DNA of 64,000 nucleotides, from positions 744,001 to 808,000 of the forward strand of contig NZ_MPZS01000001.1 of NCBI RefSeq assembly GCF_002020135.1, read 5' to 3'. The notes beneath the pieces were generated by a model. It was given only the letters and a program-made list of their open reading frames with translations. It was not told the DNA's origin and searched no databases. The stretch is from Thioclava marina (GTDB lineage Bacteria; Pseudomonadota; Alphaproteobacteria; Rhodobacterales; Rhodobacteraceae). The translations under genes were made by a program, and so were the position numbers. This document shows positions 52,215-61,265 of the stretch, in pieces. Numbering within the stretch: position 1 is the first letter of the stretch; each line of letters begins with the position of its first letter.

Positions 52215-52234
52215 CGCCGGATTGACCGGCAATC

Positions 52235-52262
52235 TTTGCAAAGCTATCAATACCTTTGCAAA
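52235..52262. promoter_or_regulatory. Tandem TTTGCAAA sites upstream of pccR
   Basis: Two perfect TTTGCAAA octamers (52235-52242 and 52255-52262) repeat with a 20-bp period, separated by 12 bp, ending 15 bp before the pccR start. Known PccR sites have a 4-bp spacer; 20-bp phasing keeps both on the same DNA face. The location suggests autoregulation. Confidence 0.7.
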
Positions 52263-52277
52263 GGGAAGGCGGCACAC

Positions 52278-53672
52278 ATGGCGACACAGAAACTCTATGC
52301 TGGGGTGAAGCTGCGCGAGACCCGCACGCGAATCGGGCTCACGCAGAAAGCCTTCGCCGAGCGCCTGGGTGTCTCATTGCCCTATCTCAACCAGATGGAG
52401 AACAATCACCGGCCCGTTTCGGCTCAGGTGGTTCTGGCACTGGCGGGAGAGTTCGGCCTCGACGTGACAGAACTCTCGGCGGGCGATGCGGAACGCCTGG
52501 TCTCGGACATGCGCGAGGCGCTGGCCGATCCGATCTTTTCAGATGGCGCGCCGCCGCTCGCCGATCTGCGCCTTGCCGCCTCGAACGCGCCGGCCCTCGC
52601 GCGCTCTTTCCTTGAATTGCACCGCGCCTATCGCCAGACCCATGAGCGCCTTGCCTCGCTTGACGAAGCCTTGGGCCGCGAAGGTGCGCAAACGGTGGTT
52701 TCGCCTTGGGAAGAGGTGCGTGACTTCTTTCACTATTGCGACAATTACATAGACGCGGTGGATCGCGCCGCCGAGCACTATTCCTGTCGCGATGGAAAAC
52801 GGTTGGACCCGATTCCTCATGCAATCGACACCCTCGCGAAACGGGGCATCGACGTTCAGTTTTCCGACATTTCCCAGCTGCGCGAACGCGAGGGCAACCG
52901 GCTCTTGATTAACGCCCATGCGGGCCGCCCGACACAGGCCTTCCAGCTTCTCCATCAAGTCGCGCTCCTGACGCAAAACGACTTGCTGGAGGCCACGCTC
53001 GACCTCGCACGCTTCCAGTCCGATACCGCACGCGCCATCGCCAAGATCGGGCTCGCTAATTATTTCGCGGGCGCGGCGCTCCTGCCCTACCGCCCCTTCC
53101 TCGAGGCCGCGCAGGATACCCGTCACGATCTCGAACGGCTTTGCGACATCTTCACCGCCTCGACCGAGCAGGTCGCCCACCGGCTCTCGACCCTCCAACG
53201 CCCGGGCGCGAAGGGCATTCCCTTCTTCTTCGTGCGCGTCGATCAGGCCGGCACGATCACCAAGCGCCATTCCGCAACGCGCCTGCAATTCGCCCGGTTC
53301 GGCGGCGCCTGCCCGCTCTGGAATGTCCATCAGGCCTTTGAAACACCAACGAAATTCCTCCGCCAACTGGCCGAGACCCCCGATGGCGTGCGCTACCTCT
53401 GCCTTGCCCGCGACGTGTCGAAATCGGGCGGCAGCTTCACTGCGCCCGTGCGGCGGTATGCAATCTGTCTGGGCTGCGAGGTGAGCCACGCGAAAGGGCT
53501 CGTCTATGCCGATGACATGGAGCTTGGAAACCCGAAGGCCTACCAGCCGATCGGTATTTCCTGCCGGATCTGCGAGCGCAAGGACTGCCATCAGCGCTCC
53601 GTTCCGCCGCTCGAACGCCGCTTGCGGGTCGATCCAGACCATCGCGGGCTGCTGCCCTACGATATCGCATGA
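52278..53672 (+). CDS. pccR: Short-chain fatty acyl-CoA regulator (ScfR family), PccR-like
   Basis: A 464-residue regulator. The XRE-type HTH (about 10-66: GVKLRETRTRIGLTQKAFAE, LGVSLPYLNQMENNHRPVSA) is followed by an IrrE-like (DUF955) region and a C-terminal DUF2083 region with a Cys-rich end (CLGCEVSH, ISCRICERKDCHQRSVPP). This architecture is that of ScfR proteins; PccR of Rhodobacter sphaeroides activates pccB for propionyl-CoA assimilation. The metalloprotease HExxH motif is not seen. Assignment to PccR rests on the nearby pcc genes and TTTGCAAA sites. Confidence 0.9.
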   Translation: MATQKLYAGVKLRETRTRIGLTQKAFAERLGVSLPYLNQMENNHRPVSAQVVLALAGEFGLDVTELSAGDAERLVSDMREALADPIFSDGAPPLADLRLAASNAPALARSFLELHRAYRQTHERLASLDEALGREGAQTVVSPWEEVRDFFHYCDNYIDAVDRAAEHYSCRDGKRLDPIPHAIDTLAKRGIDVQFSDISQLREREGNRLLINAHAGRPTQAFQLLHQVALLTQNDLLEATLDLARFQSDTARAIAKIGLANYFAGAALLPYRPFLEAAQDTRHDLERLCDIFTASTEQVAHRLSTLQRPGAKGIPFFFVRVDQAGTITKRHSATRLQFARFGGACPLWNVHQAFETPTKFLRQLAETPDGVRYLCLARDVSKSGGSFTAPVRRYAICLGCEVSHAKGLVYADDMELGNPKAYQPIGISCRICERKDCHQRSVPPLERRLRVDPDHRGLLPYDIA

Positions 53673-53677
53673 GAAAA

Positions 53678-53703
53678 CGCCCCGGGACCTCAGCCCCGGG
53701 GCG
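53678..53703 (+). terminator. Hairpin between convergent pccR and DUF465 genes
   Basis: CGCCCCGGG / CCCGGGGCG, a perfect 9-bp stem with an 8-nt loop, 5 bp after the pccR stop. No T-run, and the stem is symmetrical, so it could serve both converging genes. Confidence 0.6.
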
Positions 53704-53733
53704 CTCCACTCGTGTCCCTCACTCGCACGTCAC

Positions 53734-53979
53734 TCAGGCGGGGGCGGCACTCAACATCCGCGCGATCTCATCCTTGATCGCAGCCCGCTGCTTGCGCAGC
53801 TCGGTCTCGGCAAGCGCCTCCATCGGTTCGACATTGGTCTCTGCCCGATGAACGCGGGTATTGAGCGCGTCATACTCATCAAGCAGTTTTGCAAAATGGG
53901 CATTCGCGATTTTCAGCTCGTGAATCTGCTCCAGTTGCGTGGGGAATTCTTCTTGCAGCGTGTGCGGCGTGTTGGCCAT
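53734..53979 (-). CDS. DUF465 (YdcH-like) small coiled-coil protein
   Basis: An 81-residue, highly helical protein with the DUF465 pattern: FAKLLDEYDALNTRVHRAE and a C-terminal LRKQRAAIKDEIARML. Function unknown in the family. The start MANTPHTLQEEFP follows GGGAGC; the upstream extension is non-coding. Confidence 0.85.
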   Translation of the reverse strand: MANTPHTLQEEFPTQLEQIHELKIANAHFAKLLDEYDALNTRVHRAETNVEPMEALAETELRKQRAAIKDEIARMLSAAPA

Positions 53980-54050
53980 CTTGCTCCCTTTCTTTGCTGT
54001 CGAGGGTAACTTACCCCGCGCCGGAGCAGATCGCATTGATACGGGTCAAA

Positions 54051-54689
54051 TCAGCCCCCCGCACGCCGCCATCCGGCCGCTTTTGCCTCCGCTTCGGTAC
54101 AAAACCAGCGCTCGCCCTTGCGCGTGCTGATCCGTGTGGCCGCATAAGAGCGCATTCCGGGCAGATGATAGAGCTTCCCCCGGCCCGAAATGTTGCCCTT
54201 GATCGTGCATGTTCCCGGCGCCGCCTGCCCGTTCGATTCGGCCCGGACCTGCGCGGGCCGCTCCGCCGCGCCCTGCCAGATCCCGAGGCCCGCGCGCCGC
54301 GCACGCTCCTCCTGAACCACGTAATCGCGCGAATATTTCCGATAGGCGAAGGCCGCCCCGCGCGCGACCATCTCCGCATTCACATCGCGCCCGCCCGCTC
54401 GGCAGACCGCGATGAGGCGCCCGTAGCGATCCTCTTCGCTTCCCGAGCAGCGCACCCCCTGCCCGACCAGCGCGCGCAATGTGGCCGTCGCCGCCATGCC
54501 GCAAGCCCAGGCCGCGCCGGTCGCCGTCTCGCAGCGCTGCTTCGCCTCGGGCGCATCGATCCCGAACAGCCTAACCCGCGTGTTCTGGACCACCAGCGTA
54601 TCCCCATCGACAATGCGCGGAACGCCGGTGACGGTCGAGGCCGCTGCGGGCAGCGCCATCAGAACAAGAAGTGAACAAATTCTTAACAT
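54051..54689 (-). CDS. Exported thermonuclease-family (SNase) protein
   Basis: A 212-residue protein. A signal peptide (MLRICSLLVLMALPAAAS) precedes the staphylococcal-nuclease fold (about 22-140): RIVDGDTLVV (metal Asp), VRLFGIDAPEAKQ (catalytic Arg) and EDRYGRLIAVC. The C-terminal 55 residues form the extra module CTIKGNISGRGKLYHLPGM and ERWFCTEAEAKAAGWR, seen in many alphaproteobacterial homologues. Predicted to degrade nucleic acid in the periplasm or outside the cell. The 280 bp upstream (54690-54969) hold no gene. Confidence 0.88.
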   Translation of the reverse strand: MLRICSLLVLMALPAAASTVTGVPRIVDGDTLVVQNTRVRLFGIDAPEAKQRCETATGAAWACGMAATATLRALVGQGVRCSGSEEDRYGRLIAVCRAGGRDVNAEMVARGAAFAYRKYSRDYVVQEERARRAGLGIWQGAAERPAQVRAESNGQAAPGTCTIKGNISGRGKLYHLPGMRSYAATRISTRKGERWFCTEAEAKAAGWRRAGG

Positions 54690-54969
54690 GCCCCAGATAT
54701 GGGGCACAGAGCCGGAACGGGCAAGAGATTTTGTGGGGCAAGGTTAGCGGCCAAAGGGCTGCGCCCGACGGTCACGAAACTCTAACCCACCCGATGCGAC
54801 GAACCCAAGGCAGCGCCGGGCCTCCTCGCGGGAGGGCGCCACTGCACCAATGCCGCGCGCGTCATCGTCAAACGAACATGATACGGTAAATCGCTTCCCA
54901 CCGGCGAGGCACCGGCGCCCACCCCAGGCCGCGCGCCGCCCTCTTCGCTCGATTCAAAGCGCGAAGCGC

Positions 54970-56622
54970 TTACCGCTGCGCCACCTGCCAGTTCGGCCCC
55001 ATCCAGGGCTCGAGATTCTCCCGCGCCAGCGGCGCCTTGCCCAGCAGGTGATCGGCCATCTTCTCGCCGACCATGATCGAAGGCGCATTGAGATTGCCAT
55101 TGGTGATACGCGGAAAGACCGAACTGTCGGCCACCCGCAGCCCTTCGACCCCGATCACCCGGCCTTCCGGATCGACCACCGCGCCCGGATCATCCGCCGC
55201 CCCCATCCGCGCCGTGCCGCAGGGATGGTAAGCGCTCTCGGCATGCTCGCGAATGAAGGCGTCGATCTGCGCGTCGCTCTCCACGCCCGCGCCCGGCTGG
55301 ATCTCGTGCTTCACATGCGCCGCCATCGGGGCTTGCGCAAAGATCTCCCGCGTCAGCCGCACGCATTTGCGGAACTCGGCCCAATCGTCGGGATGGCTCA
55401 TATAGTTGAACTTGATCACCGGGGTGTCGGCGGGATCGCCCGAGCGCAGCCGCACCGTCCCGCGCGACTTCGACCGCATCGGCCCCACATGCGCCTGGAA
55501 CCCGTGCCCCTCGGCCACCGCCTTGCCGTCATAGCGCACCGCGATCGGCAGGAAGTGATACTGGATGTCCGGATAATCGATCCCGGCCTCCGATCGGATG
55601 AAGGCGCAGCTTTCGAACTGGTTCGACGCTCCGACCCCGCCCTTCGACAACAGCCATTGCGCGCCCACCCAGGCCTTACCCGCAAGGTTCCAGTACTTGA
55701 ACAGCGTCACCGGTTCTTTCGCGGCGAATTGCATGTAGATCTCGAGATGATCTTGAAGGTTCGCGCCCACACCGGAGCGATCCGCCAGCACCTCGACCCC
55801 CATTTCGCGCAGATGCCCGGCCGGGCCCACGCCCGAGAGCATCAGGAGCTTCGGCGTATTGATCGAGCTGGCCGCCAGAACCACTTCGCGCTCCGCCGCG
55901 ATCACCTCGATCCGGCCCTTACGCTCGACCTCGACGCCGACCGCGCGCTTGCCTTCGAACACGACGCGCCGCGCGAGCGCCCGCACGATCCGCAGCTTTC
56001 CGGTCTTTTGTGCGGGCCGCAGATAGGCGTTGGCCGCAGACCAGCGCCGCCCCTTCCAGATCGTGGCTTCCATCGGCCCGAAGCCTTCCTGCTGCGCGCC
56101 GTTATAGTCCTCGGTCACCGGATAGCCCGCCGCCTTGCCCGCCGCGACGAAGGCATCGAAAAGCGGATTGGCCCGCGGGCCTCGCGTCACATGCAGCGGC
56201 CCGGACTCCCCGCGCCACTCGCTCTGCCCGCCATGCCAATGCTCCATCCGCTTGAAATAGGGCAGCACATCCGCATAGCCCCAGCCCCGCGCGCCGCTCT
56301 CTTCCCAATGGTCGAAATCGCGCGCATGGCCGCGCACATAGACCATGCCGTTGATGCTCGACGAGCCGCCCAGCACCTTGCCGCGCGGCGTCGCCAGACG
56401 GCGGCCGCCCAGATGCTCCTCCGGTTCCGACTGAAACCCCCAGTCGTAGATCCCCATGTTCATCGGATAGCTCAGCGCGCCCGGCATCTGGATGAACGGC
56501 CCCGCATCCGAGCCGCCATGCTCGATCACCAGAACCTCGCGCCCCGCCTCGGCGAGCCGATAGGCCAGCGCCGAGCCGCCCGAGCCCGCACCCACGATCA
56601 CAAACTCTGCACTCTGCGCCAT
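54970..56622 (-). CDS. betA: Choline dehydrogenase (GMC oxidoreductase)
   Basis: FAD enzyme that oxidises choline to betaine aldehyde. It has 550 residues. N-terminal FAD motif [17 protein letters not shown] (about 8-24), GMC signature 1 [18 protein letters not shown], signature 2 [19 protein letters not shown], and the C-terminal catalytic HPCGTARMG followed by [19 protein letters not shown]. The start [11 protein letters not shown] was chosen over an open upstream frame. Last gene of betI-betB-betA. Confidence 0.94.
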   Translation of the reverse strand: MAQSAEFVIVGAGSGGSALAYRLAEAGREVLVIEHGGSDAGPFIQMPGALSYPMNMGIYDWGFQSEPEEHLGGRRLATPRGKVLGGSSSINGMVYVRGHARDFDHWEESGARGWGYADVLPYFKRMEHWHGGQSEWRGESGPLHVTRGPRANPLFDAFVAAGKAAGYPVTEDYNGAQQEGFGPMEATIWKGRRWSAANAYLRPAQKTGKLRIVRALARRVVFEGKRAVGVEVERKGRIEVIAAEREVVLAASSINTPKLLMLSGVGPAGHLREMGVEVLADRSGVGANLQDHLEIYMQFAAKEPVTLFKYWNLAGKAWVGAQWLLSKGGVGASNQFESCAFIRSEAGIDYPDIQYHFLPIAVRYDGKAVAEGHGFQAHVGPMRSKSRGTVRLRSGDPADTPVIKFNYMSHPDDWAEFRKCVRLTREIFAQAPMAAHVKHEIQPGAGVESDAQIDAFIREHAESAYHPCGTARMGAADDPGAVVDPEGRVIGVEGLRVADSSVFPRITNGNLNAPSIMVGEKMADHLLGKAPLARENLEPWMGPNWQVAQR

Positions 56623-56654
56623 GCTCTTCCTCTTGGCGAAAATATCCCGGGGGT

Positions 56655-56673
56655 CTGGGGGCAGCGCCCCCAG
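56655..56673 (-). terminator. GC hairpin between betB and betA
   Basis: CTGGGGGC / GCCCCCAG, 8-bp perfect stem with a 3-nt loop, next to an AAAATATCC-type repeat element on the betA side. It lies inside the bet operon, so it may lower betA expression relative to betB. Confidence 0.5.
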
Positions 56674-56690
56674 CCTCTCCAAGGTCACAT

Positions 56691-58142
56691 TCAGTAAGGG
56701 CTCTCGACCGGGCCCATGCCCACATAGACCGACTTGAGCTGCGTATAATGCTCGACCGCCGCGCGGGAATTCTCGCGCCCGAAGCCCGATTGCTTCACCG
56801 CGCCGAAGGGCATCTCGACCGGGGTGAGGTTATAGGCGTTGATCCAGGTCGTGCCCGCCTGAAGCTGACCGACAACGCGGTGCCCGCGCGCCAGATCGCC
56901 GGTGAATACGCCCGCCGCGAGGCCGAACTGCGTGTCATTGGCCCGCGCGATCACTTCCTCTTCGCTCTCGAACTCCAGCACCGACATCACCGGGCCGAAG
57001 ATTTCCTCGCGCGCGATGGTCATCGCGTCGGTCACATCGGCAAAGACCGTGGGCTGCACGAACAGGGGCCCCTCATTGCCCGCAGACCCGCCGCAGACCA
57101 GCCGCGCGCCCTCATCCTTGGCGCTGTCGATATAGGACATCACCTTGTCGAACTGTGCCGCCGAAATGAGCGGACCGAACTGCGTCTCATCCTTCAGCGG
57201 ATCGCCCGCGACGATGGCCTCGGTGCGCTCTTTCAGCTGCGCGAGGAAGGCCTCCTTGATACCCTTCTGCACGAAGACCCGCGTCCCGTTCGAACAGATC
57301 TGACCCGAGGAATAGAAATTCCCCAGCATCGCCGCCCCGATCGCGCTTTCCAGATTGGCGTCGTCGAAGACGATCAGCGGGGATTTGCCCCCCAGCTCCA
57401 TCGTCACATGCTTCATTCCCGCGGCCGCCGCCTGATAGACCCGCGCGCCCGTCGGCACCGAGCCCGTCAGCGACACTTTTGCAATCCGCGGATCGGTCGA
57501 GAGCGCCGCCCCCACCGGCCCAAACCCCTGCACCACGTTGAACACGCCCGCAGGCATGCCCGCCTCGATGAAGATCGCGGCAAGCTCCAGCGCACCCAGC
57601 GGCGTCATCTCGGAGGGTTTGAACACCATCGCATTGCCGGTCGACAGCGCCGGCGCCGATTTCCAGCAGGCGATCTGGCTGGGATAGTTCCACGCGCCGA
57701 TCCCCGCGCAGACGCCCAGCGGCTCGCGCAGCGTATAGGCGAAATCGCCCCCCAGCGGGATCGTCTCGCCGGTCAGCGTCGGCGCGAGCCCCGCGAAATA
57801 TTCCAGCGCATCCGCCCCCGAGGGCCAGTCGGCCGCGCGGGTTTCCTGAATGGGCTTGCCGGTATCGAGGGTTTCGAGCAGCGCCAGTTCCTCGGCTCGT
57901 TCGCGGATGATCGCGACGGCCCGCATCAGGATGCGGGCGCGCTCGACCGGGCGCAACGCCGCCCATGCCTTCTGCGCCTCGACCGCCCCTGCAATCGCCG
58001 CGTCGATCACCGCAGGGGTCGCCGCATGCAGCTTGGCGATCACCTCGCCCGTGCCGGGATAGGTGACGATCAGTTCGTCGCCCGCCGTGTCTTCCAGCCA
58101 GTCGCCATTGACGAAATGACTTGCTTTCGGTTGTGCTCTCAT
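56691..58142 (-). CDS. betB: Betaine aldehyde dehydrogenase
   Basis: Oxidises betaine aldehyde to glycine betaine with NAD(P). It has 483 residues. ALDH motifs: [20 protein letters not shown], general base [16 protein letters not shown], catalytic Cys in [25 protein letters not shown], and the terminal [18 protein letters not shown]. The start [13 protein letters not shown] overlaps the betI stop (ATGA). BetB signature [15 protein letters not shown]-like is present. Confidence 0.94.
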   Translation of the reverse strand: MRAQPKASHFVNGDWLEDTAGDELIVTYPGTGEVIAKLHAATPAVIDAAIAGAVEAQKAWAALRPVERARILMRAVAIIRERAEELALLETLDTGKPIQETRAADWPSGADALEYFAGLAPTLTGETIPLGGDFAYTLREPLGVCAGIGAWNYPSQIACWKSAPALSTGNAMVFKPSEMTPLGALELAAIFIEAGMPAGVFNVVQGFGPVGAALSTDPRIAKVSLTGSVPTGARVYQAAAAGMKHVTMELGGKSPLIVFDDANLESAIGAAMLGNFYSSGQICSNGTRVFVQKGIKEAFLAQLKERTEAIVAGDPLKDETQFGPLISAAQFDKVMSYIDSAKDEGARLVCGGSAGNEGPLFVQPTVFADVTDAMTIAREEIFGPVMSVLEFESEEEVIARANDTQFGLAAGVFTGDLARGHRVVGQLQAGTTWINAYNLTPVEMPFGAVKQSGFGRENSRAAVEHYTQLKSVYVGMGPVESPY

Positions 58143-58720
58143 GGCTTGCACTCCAATTCCTTTTCCAGATGCGCCAGCACCAGATCGCAGGCCGCCTGCC
58201 GGTCGGGCTCGCCCTCGACAAGAGCGGCGCGGATATAGACCCCGTCGATCAGCGCGCCCAAACCTTCGGCCACGGGCCCGGCGCGCTCGCCCACCAGCGG
58301 GCGGAGCCCGTAGAGCAGGTTCGAGCGCATCCGGCGCTGATAGACATGCAGCAGGCGCCGCGCCTCGGCGCTCGACTGCGCCAGCACGTAGAAATTCAGC
58401 CAGGCCGCGATGGCTTCGTGCCGGAACGACCCGGCGGCGAAAGAGCCCATCACAACTGCGCGAACCCGGTCGCGCGGATTGCGCGCCGTGGACAGAGCGC
58501 CCCGCACCTCCGCGCCGTAGATCGACAGGATCGAGCGCATCGCGGCGAGGAAAATCTGCTCTTTCGAGCCGAAATAATGATGCGCCAGCGCCGAGGACAT
58601 GCCCGCGCGCCGCGCGATCTGCGCGACCGTCACGTCGAGCGACCCGGCTGCCCCCACTGTCTCAATGGTGGCTTTCACCAGGGCAGCGCGGCGTATAGGC
58701 TCTGCTCCAAGCTTGGGCAT
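58139..58720 (-). CDS. betI: TetR-family repressor of choline genes
   Basis: A 193-residue TetR-type repressor that responds to choline. The HTH (about 10-58: [40 protein letters not shown]) and the TetR_C_6 ligand domain match BetI ([34 protein letters not shown]). First gene of betI-betB-betA, divergent from choX with an operator-like palindrome between them. Confidence 0.92.
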   Translation of the reverse strand: MPKLGAEPIRRAALVKATIETVGAAGSLDVTVAQIARRAGMSSALAHHYFGSKEQIFLAAMRSILSIYGAEVRGALSTARNPRDRVRAVVMGSFAAGSFRHEAIAAWLNFYVLAQSSAEARRLLHVYQRRMRSNLLYGLRPLVGERAGPVAEGLGALIDGVYIRAALVEGEPDRQAACDLVLAHLEKELECKP

Positions 58721-58772
58721 CTGAACGGCCTCCTCCGGGTGGCTTGCTTGAATGTCGAGCTAGAACATGTTT

Positions 58773-58786
58773 ATTGACTCGTCAAT
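58773..58786. promoter_or_regulatory. Candidate BetI operator between betI and choX
   Basis: ATTGACTCGTCAAT has 6-bp inverted arms around TC, within an AT-rich stretch 53 bp from the betI start and 49 bp from the choX start. It resembles the ATTGA...TCAAT core of BetI operators in other bacteria. Confidence 0.6.
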
Positions 58787-58834
58787 CAACAACCGCATGA
58801 TGCGGTTCAATGACGCTGTGACAGGGAGAAAAAT

Positions 58835-59779
58835 ATGCAGTTTCGTTCCACCCTCCTCGCACTGGGGGCCGCGCTCTCGCTCGGCTTCGCGGCCAGCGCA
58901 CCGGCGCAGGCTGCCGATTGCTCGAAAGTGACTTTCTCGGATGTCGGCTGGACCGACATCACCTCGACCACTGCGGTCGCGACCACGATCCTCGAAGCGC
59001 TCGGCTACGAGACCGACACCAAGGTTCTCTCGGTTCCGGTGACCTATGAGGCGCTGTCGAAAGGCGATGTCGATGTGTTCCTCGGCAACTGGATGCCCTC
59101 GATGGCCGCCAATATCGAGCCCTACACCAAGGACGGCACCGTCGAGACGCTCGGCGTGAACCTCACCGGCGCGAAATACACGCTCGCCACCAACCCCGCC
59201 GGCGCCAAGCTCGGCATCAAGGACTTCGCGGACATCGCCAAGCACAAGGACGAGCTTGACGGCCAGATCTACGGCATCGAGCCGGGCAATGACGGCAACG
59301 CGCTGATCCTCGACATGATCGAAAAGGACGCGTTCGGCCTGAAGGACTTCAATCTGAAGGAAAGCTCCGAACAGGGCATGCTTGCGCAGGTCGCGCGCGC
59401 CGACAAGTCGGACGAGCCGATCATCTTCCTCGCCTGGGAACCCCACCCGATGAACTCGAATTTCGAGATCACCTACCTGTCGGGCGGCGATGATTTCTTC
59501 GGCCCGGACTACGGCGGCGCCGAGGTCATGACCAACGTGCGCAAGGGCTATGTCGCCGACTGCCCGAACCCCGGCAAGCTGGTGTCGAACCTGACCTTCA
59601 CCCTGCAGATGGAAAACGAGATCATGGGCAAGATCCTCGACGATGGCGAGGATCCGATGGACGCTGCGAAAGAATGGCTCAAGGCCCATCCCGCGACTTG
59701 GGAAGCCTGGCTCGAAGGCGTGACCACGAAAGACGGCGGCGACGCGCGTGAAGCGGTCGAAAAAGCGCTGGACTCGTGA
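58835..59779 (+). CDS. choX: Choline ABC transporter substrate-binding protein
   Basis: A 314-residue periplasmic OpuAC-type protein. The signal peptide ends near AQA at residue 27. Choline-binding aromatic positions fit motifs VGWTDITSTTAVATTIL, DVFLGNWMPSM, GIEPGNDGN and LAWEPHPMNS. Divergent from betI and first in choX-unknown-choW-choV. Confidence 0.93.
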   Translation: MQFRSTLLALGAALSLGFAASAPAQAADCSKVTFSDVGWTDITSTTAVATTILEALGYETDTKVLSVPVTYEALSKGDVDVFLGNWMPSMAANIEPYTKDGTVETLGVNLTGAKYTLATNPAGAKLGIKDFADIAKHKDELDGQIYGIEPGNDGNALILDMIEKDAFGLKDFNLKESSEQGMLAQVARADKSDEPIIFLAWEPHPMNSNFEITYLSGGDDFFGPDYGGAEVMTNVRKGYVADCPNPGKLVSNLTFTLQMENEIMGKILDDGEDPMDAAKEWLKAHPATWEAWLEGVTTKDGGDAREAVEKALDS

Positions 59780-60429
59780 GCGTGACGCCCCTGAAAACCT
59801 GCGCGTGGGCCTCTTTGGCCTGCGCGTTTCTCGTTCCGCTCGCGGCCCGTGCGCAAGACACGGCCCAGCCCGCCTGCCCGACCCGCGCCGATCTGATGGC
59901 CCATGGCGTGCAGATGACGCGCAGCTCCCCGCACATGGCGATCGCCTACCGCTACGAGGACGGCACGCTCGTCTCCTACCGCGCAGACGACCCGGCCCTG
60001 AGTCGCCCGCCGCAGCGCGAAACCTATGCCAACCCGCTGATCGTAACCCGGCAGGAAGGCGGCGGCGCGAGCTTCGAGCTGCGCTATGCCGAGACGCCCG
60101 GCATCGAGGAACTGCTCGGCGCCAAGGGCTGGACCGGTTCGGTCGCCCTCGTGATCGACGACGAGGTGAAGGCCACTGGAGACGCCAGCTACAAGGTCAT
60201 CGGCGAGGGCAAACTCTCCATCGGCGCGTGCACCTATTCGGTCACGCAGGTCTCCGAAGACATCCAGATGGGCAAGCTCACCTCGCATATCCTGAAGGAA
60301 TACGCGCCCGAACTCGGCCTCGTCATCCGCACCACCAAGATCGACCCCGAGACCGGCAAACCCATCGGCCAGGTCTCCTTTGACGAGATCGTGGCGCGCG
60401 CGCCGAAACAAAAACAAGAAGGACAGTGA
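59776..60429 (+). CDS. Exported protein of unknown function inside the choline transporter operon
   Basis: A 217-residue protein. A signal peptide (LACAFLVPLAARAQ) ends near residue 26; the mature part is beta-rich ([43 protein letters not shown]), a lipocalin- or ApbE-unlike pattern that I do not recognise. Two Cys residues could form a disulphide. Its ATG overlaps the choX stop by 4 bp, and its stop overlaps the choW start (TGATG), so it is translated with the transporter. Probably periplasmic; an accessory role in choline uptake is inference. Confidence 0.82.
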   Translation: MSVTPLKTCAWASLACAFLVPLAARAQDTAQPACPTRADLMAHGVQMTRSSPHMAIAYRYEDGTLVSYRADDPALSRPPQRETYANPLIVTRQEGGGASFELRYAETPGIEELLGAKGWTGSVALVIDDEVKATGDASYKVIGEGKLSIGACTYSVTQVSEDIQMGKLTSHILKEYAPELGLVIRTTKIDPETGKPIGQVSFDEIVARAPKQKQEGQ

Positions 60430-61265
60430 TGGACTGGTTGACCGACACCAAGATCCCCGTGGGCAAGACGGCCAAACTCGTGATCGACTGGCTGCAAGAC
60501 CACGCCGCCCCCCTGTTTGACGCGCTCTCCGTGGCCCTTCAGGCGCTGATCGACGCGACACTCTGGGTGCTGCAATCCCCGCCCGCGCTGATCGTGATCG
60601 CAGCCTTCGCGGCGCTGGCCTACCTGCTGCAACGCAGCTGGAAGATCGCGCTTCTGGTGGTGCTCGGCTTCCTGTTCATCCTCAATCAGGGCTATTGGGA
60701 GGAAACCACCGAAAGCCTCACCCTCGTCATTGCCGCCTGCGTCGTGTGCATGGGGCTCGGCGTGCCGATCGGGATCGCCGCCGCGCACCGCCCGCGCCTC
60801 TATGCGGTGCTGCAGCCGGTCCTCGACCTGATGCAGACGCTGCCGGCCTTCGTCTACCTGATCCCCGCGATCGTCTTCTTCGGCATCGGCATGGTGCCCG
60901 GCCTGATCGCCACGGTGATCTTCGTGCTGCCCGCGCCGATCCGCCTGACCCATCTGGGCGTCTCCTCGACGCCGGACACGCTGACCGAGGCCGCCCAATC
61001 CTTCGGGGCCACCAAAAGCCAGCTGCTGTGGAAGGTCGAGCTGCCCTATGCCACCCCGCAGATCATGGCCGGCCTGAACCAGACCATCATGCTCTCGCTC
61101 TCGATGGTGGTCGTGGCCGCGCTGGTGGGCGCCGATGGGCTCGGCGTTCCGGTCGTGCGCGCCCTCAATACCGTCAACACCGCGCTCGGGTTCGAATCCG
61201 GCTTCGTCATCGTCGTCGTCGCGATCATCCTCGACCGCATTCTGCGCCGGGGAGGCTCGAAATGA
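60429..61265 (+). CDS. choW: Choline ABC transporter permease
   Basis: A 278-residue ProW-type permease. About seven hydrophobic segments; EAA loop LTEAAQSFGATKSQLLWKVE; LQTLPAFVYLIPAIVFFGIG is the conserved ProW/ChoW block. The ATG at 60429 is preferred over the adjacent GTG at 60426. Overlaps choV by 4 bp. Confidence 0.93.
   Translation: MDWLTDTKIPVGKTAKLVIDWLQDHAAPLFDALSVALQALIDATLWVLQSPPALIVIAAFAALAYLLQRSWKIALLVVLGFLFILNQGYWEETTESLTLVIAACVVCMGLGVPIGIAAAHRPRLYAVLQPVLDLMQTLPAFVYLIPAIVFFGIGMVPGLIATVIFVLPAPIRLTHLGVSSTPDTLTEAAQSFGATKSQLLWKVELPYATPQIMAGLNQTIMLSLSMVVVAALVGADGLGVPVVRALNTVNTALGFESGFVIVVVAIILDRILRRGGSK

Noticed and set aside
54940-54985. tRNA-like stretch (GGCGCAGCGGTAAGCGC on the minus strand)
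   Set aside because: It resembles a D-arm but no anticodon arm, T-arm or acceptor stem can be formed. It is the last codons of betA plus a small hairpin.
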